Below are positions 5,710 to 9,973 of a DNA stretch of 9,973 bases, piece by piece. The position numbers and the translations under genes were made by a program. The stretch is from Spirochaetota bacterium (lineage in GTDB: Bacteria > Spirochaetota > UBA4802 > UBA5368). Where the stretch lies: contig JAGODA010000101.1 of assembly GCA_017998475.1 (NCBI GenBank), forward strand, positions 1 to 9,973. Direction: 5' to 3'. Under the pieces are notes generated by a model. The model made no database searches. It was not told the DNA's origin and saw only the letters and a program-made list of their open reading frames with translations. How positions within the stretch are numbered: the first letter of the stretch is position 1; each line of letters starts with the position of its first letter.

Positions 5710-7368
5710 ATGAAATTCGCAGAATTCAATCTTCACCCCCACGTATTGCGCGGGATCGACGAAGCCGCGTTCACCGACTGCACACCGGTCCAGGAAAAGA
5801 CCCTCGATAAGACCCTCAAGGGCATTGATGTATACGTCCAGTCCCAGACGGGGACCGGGAAAACGGCGGCCTTCCTCATCACCATCTTCCACCTGTTCCT
5901 CACCAGCGACCGCTACAGGAACAAGAAGGCGCTCATCATCGTACCGACACGGGAACTCGCCGTACAGGTCGAAAAGGAGGCCAAGCTCCTGGGCAAGCAC
6001 TGCCGCTTCAAGGTCGGCAGTTTTTTCGGCGGTATCGGTTATGACAAGCAGGAAAAGCTTCTTCAAGACAATCTCAATGTCTACGTCGGCACTCCGGGAC
6101 GCCTGATCGATTTCTACAAATCAGGAAAACTCGATCTCAAGGCGTTCGACATACTGGTGATCGACGAGGCGGACCGCATGTTCGACATGGGCTTCATCCC
6201 CGACATCCGGTACATGGCCAAAAAGATGCCCCCTCCCACCGAACGCCTCACCATGCTGTATTCGGCGACGCTCAGCCAGCGCGTCAAGCAGCTCGCGTGG
6301 GAATACATGAACGATCCGGCGGAAATCGAAATCCAGCCCGAACACGTGACAGTGGACACAATTTCCCAGAAGCTCTATCACGTCGCCCGCGACGAAAAAT
6401 TCAGCCTTCTCCTGGGGCTCATGAGGCGCGAGGAGCCGAAAAGCGTGCTCATCTTCACCAACACCAAGAAAATGGCCGAAATCGTCTCGCGAAGGCTCGC
6501 CGTAAACGGCTACCCTAACGAGTATATCAGCGGAGACCTCCCGCAGAAGAAACGGCTCAAAATAATCGAGAACATCAAGTCCGGACGGACGACCCTTCTG
6601 GTCGCCACAGACGTGGCGGCGAGGGGGCTTCATATCGAGGACCTCGACATGGTGGTGAATTACGACCTTCCCGACGACTGCGAAAATTATGTGCACCGCA
6701 TCGGCAGAACGGCCCGGGCGGGAAAATCCGGCAAGGCCATCTCGCTCGCCTGCGAAACCTTCGTGTTCAATCTCGAGGCGATAGAGAAATTTATCGGGAT
6801 GAAGATCCCCACGGAATGGGAGTTCGAAGATCTCCTTGTAAGGGACATCAAGGACGCGGGACCGCCGCCGCGAGACGCGGATGGTGGACGTCGCGAAAGG
6901 GGCGAGCGCGGCGGCAGGGGCAGAGGGTCACGCGACGGCAGAAGAGACGACCGCAGGGAAAAGAAGGAGCGCAGACCCGCCGCTTCCTCGGAGCGGAAGC
7001 AGGCCGCCGCGGAGAAACCGCGCCACGACCGGCAGGAACGCCCCGCTCCGACCGAGCAACGCCCCAGGCAGGAACGAAGACCCGCGTCGGCGGCTTCAGG
7101 GCGGGACCAGCGGAAGCAGGAAAAGCGCAAAGACGGCGACAGGCGTCAGCGCGACAAACGCGACAAACGCCGGACCGGCGGCGGCCCTCAGGCACTGCCC
7201 GGGCGCCTTCCCGCCAGCGCCACTCCCGAGGAGCGGCTGGCGTACTACAGTCAGAAATACGGAGAGGACTTCATGCTCGGCGATTCCGCGGCGAAAAAGC
7301 AGGCGAAGAATAAGGGATTCTCGGGCGCGATCAGGAAACTGGTGGATCTGTTCAAGATCAAGGACTGA
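5710..7368 (+). CDS. DEAD-box ATP-dependent RNA helicase with basic C-terminal tail
   Basis: A 552-residue cytoplasmic protein that unwinds RNA duplexes using ATP; the family acts in ribosome assembly, mRNA decay and cold adaptation. All core motifs are present in order: Q-motif (F3 to Q28), motif I SQTGTGKT (45-52), Ia PTREL (79-83), Ib TPGR (128-131), II DEAD (152-155), III SAT (185-187), IV LIFTNTKK (247-254), V VATDVAARG (298-306) and VI HRIGRTAR (329-336). The helicase core ends near 380. Residues 384-492 are a low-complexity region rich in Arg, Lys, Gly, Glu and Pro with RGG-like pieces, a typical disordered RNA-binding tail. Residues 500-552 look folded again (EERLAYYSQKYGEDF at 507-521). 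The ATG at 5710 is chosen because AGAGGA ends 5 nt upstream; the adjacent TTG at 5707 is too close. The gene is monocistronic, between its own promoter and terminator. It resembles RhlB/RhlE-type proteins, but I cannot fix the subgroup. Confidence 0.95.
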   Translation: MKFAEFNLHPHVLRGIDEAAFTDCTPVQEKTLDKTLKGIDVYVQSQTGTGKTAAFLITIFHLFLTSDRYRNKKALIIVPTRELAVQVEKEAKLLGKHCRFKVGSFFGGIGYDKQEKLLQDNLNVYVGTPGRLIDFYKSGKLDLKAFDILVIDEADRMFDMGFIPDIRYMAKKMPPPTERLTMLYSATLSQRVKQLAWEYMNDPAEIEIQPEHVTVDTISQKLYHVARDEKFSLLLGLMRREEPKSVLIFTNTKKMAEIVSRRLAVNGYPNEYISGDLPQKKRLKIIENIKSGRTTLLVATDVAARGLHIEDLDMVVNYDLPDDCENYVHRIGRTARAGKSGKAISLACETFVFNLEAIEKFIGMKIPTEWEFEDLLVRDIKDAGPPPRDADGGRRERGERGGRGRGSRDGRRDDRREKKERRPAASSERKQAAAEKPRHDRQERPAPTEQRPRQERRPASAASGRDQRKQEKRKDGDRRQRDKRDKRRTGGGPQALPGRLPASATPEERLAYYSQKYGEDFMLGDSAAKKQAKNKGFSGAIRKLVDLFKIKD

Positions 7369-7385
7369 GTCCCGTATCGGAATGC

Positions 7386-7417
7386 AACGCCGCGCGAAAG
7401 CGCGGCGTTTTACTTTT
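7386..7417 (+). terminator. Strong Rho-independent terminator of the DEAD-box gene
   Basis: A perfect 10-bp stem (AACGCCGCGC, 7386-7395; GCGCGGCGTT, 7400-7409) closed by a GAAA tetraloop (7396-7399) and followed by TTTTACTTTT, 18 nt after the helicase stop. The T-run overlaps the stop codon of the convergent msrAB gene (7410-7412). On the minus strand the stem lacks a T-run, so it would work less well for msrAB. Confidence 0.88.
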
Positions 7418-8480
7418 CAAGCTGTTTTATAAACTCTCCGTATCCCTCCTTTTCAAGGTCTTCCCGGGGAATAAACCTGAGCGCGGCCGAATTCATGCAA
7501 TACCGCAGGCCCGTCGGGGCGGGTCCGTCGTCGAATACATGACCCAGATGCGAATCACCGTTCCTGCTTCGCACTTCCGTCCTGGTCATAAACAGGGACC
7601 TGTCCACGCGCTCTACGATGTTGTCCGTCACCATCGGCTTCGTAAAACTCGGCCATCCGGTCCCGGAATCGTACTTGTCGCGCGAGCTGAAGAGGGGCTC
7701 TCCGCTCACGATGTCCACGTAAATACCTTCCCTCTTTTCGTCCCAGTACTCGTTCTGGAACGGACGCTCGGTGCCGTTCTTCTGCGTGACGTTGTACTGG
7801 ATGGGGGTGAGTCTGCTCCTGATCTCATCATCGGAGGGTCTGGCATACCTCTTCGCGGTCCCGGCCGTCATGTTTTTCCCGGCTTCACCCCATGTTTTAC
7901 CGAGAAAGAGGTCCCTGCCCGAGAAATGCCGGTAATACTTGTAGCGCTGGGCGTTCTTCTTGTAATAATCCTGGTGATAGTCCTCCGCCGGATAGAACCG
8001 CGCGGCGGGAAGAATCTCGGTTACGATCGGCCGGTCGAACCTACCGGACCGTGCGAGCTCCTCCCTCGAGCGCTCCGCAAGGCGCTTCTGCGTTTCATTC
8101 TGGTAGAAGATCGCCGTCCTGTACTGCGTGCCACGGTCGACAAACTGCCCTCCGGCATCTGTGGGATCAATCTGCTTCCAGAAAATTTCCAGCAGTTTTT
8201 CATACGATATTTTCGAAGGATCGAAGCGGATAGAGACGGCCTCCAGGTGTCCGCTTGTCCCAGAAGTCACGTCTTCATAACTCGGGTTCTCCAGCGTACC
8301 TCCAGTGTAGCCCGACACAACCTCCCTTACGCCTTCCATGCGATCGAACGGCGTCACCATGCACCAGAAACAGCCGCCGGCGAATACCGCGACCTCGTCC
8401 TCCTGACGCGAGGCAATACTCACCGCCGCGACGAGAACGACGAGCGCCAGAATTCCGTATTTCATCCAAACTGGATCCAT
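7410..8480 (-). CDS. msrAB: Membrane-anchored peptide methionine sulfoxide reductase MsrA-MsrB fusion
   Basis: A 356-residue bifunctional enzyme that reduces both S- and R-methionine sulfoxide in oxidised proteins. The ATG at 8480 is chosen for AGGAG 7-8 nt upstream; a GTG at 8516 and an ATG at 8465 are alternatives. An N-terminal hydrophobic segment (8-23) makes a signal anchor or signal peptide, placing the enzyme in the periplasm. MsrA spans about 30-200 with GGCFWC (35-40, catalytic C37), GHLE (77-80) and DRGTQYR (115-121). MsrB spans about 215-345 with YVDIVSGEPLF (254-264), SGTGWPSF (272-279), DSHLGHVF (309-316) and catalytic C328 in RYCMN. The CxxC zinc sites are absent, as in the PilB-type MsrB. 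The usual second Cys of SGCGWPSF is Thr274, and the whole protein has only three cysteines, so the MsrB half has no obvious resolving Cys. It is convergent with the helicase gene. Neighbouring wrbA is also redox-related but separately transcribed. Confidence 0.94.
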   Translation of the reverse strand: MDPVWMKYGILALVVLVAAVSIASRQEDEVAVFAGGCFWCMVTPFDRMEGVREVVSGYTGGTLENPSYEDVTSGTSGHLEAVSIRFDPSKISYEKLLEIFWKQIDPTDAGGQFVDRGTQYRTAIFYQNETQKRLAERSREELARSGRFDRPIVTEILPAARFYPAEDYHQDYYKKNAQRYKYYRHFSGRDLFLGKTWGEAGKNMTAGTAKRYARPSDDEIRSRLTPIQYNVTQKNGTERPFQNEYWDEKREGIYVDIVSGEPLFSSRDKYDSGTGWPSFTKPMVTDNIVERVDRSLFMTRTEVRSRNGDSHLGHVFDDGPAPTGLRYCMNSAALRFIPREDLEKEGYGEFIKQLEK

Positions 8481-8533
8481 TGCTTTTCTCCTGTAATCCG
8501 ATTCAGGCTGACCCACAACAATTAGAATTTTAT

Positions 8534-8562
8534 AATATACTAAAAGACAGGAGGGCGATCAA
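8534..8562 (-). promoter_or_regulatory. Putative sigma70 promoter of msrAB
   Basis: On the minus strand TTGATC (8557-8562), a 17-nt spacer and TATATT (8534-8539) lie about 55 nt before the msrAB ATG at 8480. The spacing is ideal and the surroundings are AT-rich. Confidence 0.6.
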
Positions 8563-8734
8563 GCCGTAAATTTACTGACCATCGTTCCTTGCCTGTCCGT
8601 TGAGCGGTGCGTATAATGATGGGGCTCTCACGCCCTTTTGATCACCTCTTTCCCGAGCGTGGATAACGGATACAGTTGCCGTGGGCTGAACCTGCCGACC
8701 ACCTTTTCTTGCGTGGGCCATGGAAGATCCCCAT

Positions 8735-8755
8735 GGAAGCTTACACTCAGCTTCC
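8735..8755. repeat. Perfect 7-bp inverted repeat beside a tandem 9-nt repeat
   Basis: GGAAGCT (8735-8741) and AGCTTCC (8749-8755) are exact reverse complements around a 7-nt loop. The left arm overlaps the second copy of the CCATGGAAG repeat. No T-run follows on either strand, so it is not an obvious terminator. Confidence 0.5.
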
Positions 8756-8807
8756 TGTCTCACCGCTTATTTCTTTCGTCACGAGCGAACTCACTGCGCG
8801 GAGGAAT

Positions 8808-8840
8808 AAAAAAGACACGGGCCGACGGCGCGGCAGGCCC
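8808..8840 (-). terminator. Probable Rho-independent terminator of wrbA
   Basis: On the minus strand GGGCC and GGCCC arms (plus positions 8836-8840 and 8819-8823) enclose a GC-rich loop and are followed by GTGTC and a six-T run, within about 40 nt of the wrbA stop. The stem is short, but an alternative overlapping hairpin (GACGGCGCG with CGCGCGTC, one bulge) also exists. Position and T-run support termination. Confidence 0.55.
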
Positions 8841-8849
8841 CTCGCGCGT

Positions 8850-9461
8850 CTACCGGGTCAGCTTCTCCGCTATCCGGGCCACGTGGCGTCCCTGGAAGCG
8901 CGCTCCGGCGAGCTCGTTTTCACTTGGCATTCGCTCGCCCCTGCCGCCGGCTATGGTCGACGCGCCATAGGGCGAACCGCCCGACATTTCATCTATTCTG
9001 GTGAGCCCCTCGAAGGCGTATGGCAGCCCGACGATTACCATTCCGTGGTGCAGCAGGGTCGTGTGGAAACTTAAAATTGTCGATTCCTGGCCGCCATGCT
9101 GCGTCGCCGTGCTCGTAAATACACTGCCGATCTTGCCCACGAGCGCACCCTTAGACCACAACGGACCGGTCGAGTCCAGGAACGCGCGCATCTGGGCACA
9201 CATATTCCCAAAGCGGGTGGGCGTCCCGAAAATGACCGCGTCGGCCTTTTCGAGGTCCTCGAGCGTCGCGAAAGGAATATGAGAGAACGCCTTCTGGGCC
9301 GCCGCAATTCCCGTACTCTCGAGCACCTCGGCCGGAAGCGTCTCGGGGACCCTCAGGAGGACGGGTTCGGCGCCATTTACCTCCCGCACGCCCTCGGCGA
9401 GGGCGCCGGCGAGCCGGTAGATATGTCCGTACGCTGAATAGAAAACAATCGGTATTCTCAT
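8850..9461 (-). CDS. wrbA: WrbA-type NAD(P)H:quinone oxidoreductase (flavodoxin-like)
   Basis: A 203-residue cytoplasmic flavoprotein, near the usual length for WrbA (about 200). It transfers two electrons from NAD(P)H through FMN to quinones, avoiding semiquinone radicals. Diagnostic segments are all present: the FMN phosphate loop FYSAYGHI (7-14), GTPTRFGNM (79-87), TSTATQHGGQE (116-126), GLPYAFEG (145-152), GGSPYGAS (161-168) and ELAGARFQG (183-191), the normal C-terminal signature. The ATG at 9461 has AGGGGG about 8 nt upstream. The gene stands alone, with a terminator downstream and a putative palindrome-covered promoter upstream. No truncation or missing cofactor residues are seen. Confidence 0.95.
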   Translation of the reverse strand: MRIPIVFYSAYGHIYRLAGALAEGVREVNGAEPVLLRVPETLPAEVLESTGIAAAQKAFSHIPFATLEDLEKADAVIFGTPTRFGNMCAQMRAFLDSTGPLWSKGALVGKIGSVFTSTATQHGGQESTILSFHTTLLHHGMVIVGLPYAFEGLTRIDEMSGGSPYGASTIAGGRGERMPSENELAGARFQGRHVARIAEKLTR

Positions 9462-9496
9462 GGGTTTTGCCCCCTTTTTTCATTGATTATTCGGCA

Positions 9497-9525
9497 ATTA
9501 TCATGATACGGTGCCCCCGGGTGAA
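9497..9525 (-). promoter_or_regulatory. Putative wrbA promoter
   Basis: On the minus strand TTCACC (9520-9525), a 17-nt spacer and GATAAT (9497-9502) lie about 40 nt before the wrbA ATG. The -10 matches consensus at 5 of 6 positions, the -35 at 4 of 6. Both elements are overlapped by palindromes. Confidence 0.45.
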
Positions 9526-9535
9526 ACATGTTACA
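9522..9535. promoter_or_regulatory. Candidate operator palindrome over the wrbA -35
   Basis: TGAAACATGTTACA is a near-perfect 14-bp palindrome with an exact AACATGTT core and TG...CA ends. It overlaps the proposed wrbA -35. A second, perfect 10-bp palindrome TATCATGATA (9499-9508) overlaps the -10. The layout suits a dimeric repressor, but no regulator gene is in view. Confidence 0.35.
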
Positions 9536-9570
9536 GGCGCCCGGTCCGAGTGACGTACGTTGACCAAATA

Positions 9571-9598
9571 TTGAAAACCCGTGTATGCACGATATATT
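9571..9598 (+). promoter_or_regulatory. Candidate promoter of the Tat-substrate gene
   Basis: TTGAAA (9571-9576), a 16-nt spacer and TATATT (9593-9598). An overlapping alternative, TTGACC (9560-9565) with TATGCA (9584-9589), is nearly as good, so the precise start of transcription is uncertain. Confidence 0.4.
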
Positions 9599-9781
9599 GG
9601 TAACAATATGCCGGATGGAAAGAAGCGTTTACCCGTGCTCAGATAAACAGGGGATTCTCCTTCACCGTTTCACCGGCAGGCTTTTTCATCAGATTAGCCG
9701 ACTTCGAACATGAAGTCAACGACGCAAGCGCCGGCCTGTGGCCACGGCAAAACCCCCCAGCTCACATAACAGAGGTACGCT

Positions 9782-9973
9782 ATGAACAACGGTATCGACT
9801 CCGGCAGGCTGTCTCGCAGGGGATTTCTGACTTTCATGGGCGCGATCGCGGCCTCTTTCGCCGCTTCGGGATTTTTAAGCCGGCTATTGGGCGGCCGGGC
9901 GTATGCCAAGGGAAAAACGGTCAAAAAAACAACCGATGATATAAAAACCACGGTTAAGGACAACGGGAAAAGG
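9782..9973 (+). CDS. Tat-exported protein, N-terminal part only (cut by window edge)
   Basis: An ATG at 9782 with AGAGG 6 nt upstream opens a plus-strand frame of 64 codons that runs off the window. Its N-terminus is a textbook twin-arginine signal peptide: SRRGFL (11-16), a long mildly hydrophobic, Ala/Gly-rich core (17-34), then GGRAYAKG (37-44) with likely cleavage after AYA (40-42). The Tat pathway exports folded, often cofactor-bearing proteins (iron-sulfur, molybdopterin, copper or heme enzymes) to the periplasm. The visible mature part (residues 43-64) is Lys/Thr-rich and not diagnostic, so the family cannot be named. It diverges from wrbA. Confidence 0.8.
   Translation, partial: MNNGIDSGRLSRRGFLTFMGAIAASFAASGFLSRLLGGRAYAKGKTVKKTTDDIKTTVKDNGKR

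Larger units (their letters stand above)
8481..8849 (-). other. Non-coding gap between msrAB and wrbA
   Basis: This 369-base stretch holds no gene I can support. Its left end carries the msrAB promoter (8534-8562) and its right end the wrbA terminator. The middle (about 8572-8800) shows a 9-nt direct repeat CCATGGAAG (8718-8726 and 8731-8739) and a perfect 7-bp hairpin (GGAAGCT 8735-8741, AGCTTCC 8749-8755, 7-nt loop). Short open frames there (such as one of 63 codons on the minus strand, 8572-8763) have neither start signals nor recognisable domains. It could be a decayed element or a structured RNA; I see no proof of either. Confidence 0.5.
9462..9781. other. Divergent regulatory gap between wrbA and the Tat-substrate gene
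   Basis: This 320-base gap has no supported gene. It carries the wrbA promoter and palindromes at its left end. In the middle are plus-strand candidates: TTGAAA (9571-9576), 16 nt, TATATT (9593-9598), or TTGACC (9560-9565), 18 nt, TATGCA (9584-9589). Either would give the plus-strand gene at 9782 a leader of 175 nt or more. Nothing distinctive was seen from 9610 to 9765. Confidence 0.45.

Noticed and set aside
7539..8525. 328-codon plus-strand open frame opposite msrAB
   Set aside because: The minus strand encodes unmistakable MsrA and MsrB motifs.
8572..8763. 63-codon minus-strand open frame between msrAB and wrbA
   Set aside because: No convincing ribosome site, no domain, and it sits on repeats just upstream of the msrAB promoter; treated as non-coding.
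9694..9963. 89-codon minus-strand open frame at the right edge
   Set aside because: The plus strand there has a ribosome site and a clear Tat signal peptide; the minus frame is its shadow.

Overview
This is about 10 kb of ordinary chromosomal DNA, roughly 55-60% G+C, from a Gram-negative (diderm) bacterium. The evidence is a lipoprotein signal, a Sec signal peptide, a Tat signal peptide and sigma70-like promoters. A FecR-domain lipoprotein with a relaxed lipobox and no partner sigma factor, within this mix of genes, would suit a free-living spirochaete (Spirochaetota). That placement is an inference of low to moderate confidence. No rRNA, tRNA, CRISPR array or intact mobile element is visible.

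Layout: (1) 1-554, minus, the N-terminal part of an exported protein of unknown function, cut by the window edge; an AT-rich leader lies at 664-760. (2) 832-1914, minus, a FecR-domain lipoprotein with its own promoter and terminator. (3) 2126-3400, plus, an ADP-ribosylglycohydrolase-fold protein in which both metal-binding signatures are lost. (4) 3404-5481, minus, a two-gene unit: a metallo-beta-lactamase-fold hydrolase whose stop overlaps the GTG start of a double-hotdog protein by 4 nt. (5) 5710-7368, plus, a DEAD-box RNA helicase with a near-consensus promoter, a leader of about 100 nt, a long basic tail and a strong terminator. (6) 7410-8480, minus, a membrane-anchored MsrA-MsrB fusion with its own promoter. 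(7) 8481-8849, a non-coding stretch with that promoter, some unexplained short repeats and a terminator for the next gene. (8) 8850-9461, minus, a WrbA-type NAD(P)H:quinone oxidoreductase whose putative promoter is covered by palindromes. (9) 9782-9973, plus, the start of a Tat-exported protein cut by the window edge.

Most genes are single transcription units. The only clear operon is the hydrolase and double-hotdog pair, which suggests thioester or ester hydrolysis. MsrAB (protein methionine-sulfoxide repair, facing the periplasm) and WrbA (two-electron quinone reduction) are neighbours with related oxidative-stress roles, but each has its own promoter. The items most worth a second look are the ADP-ribosylglycohydrolase-like pseudoenzyme, the coupled hydrolase/double-hotdog operon, and the palindromes over the wrbA promoter. 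I did not find a clearly new multi-gene system.
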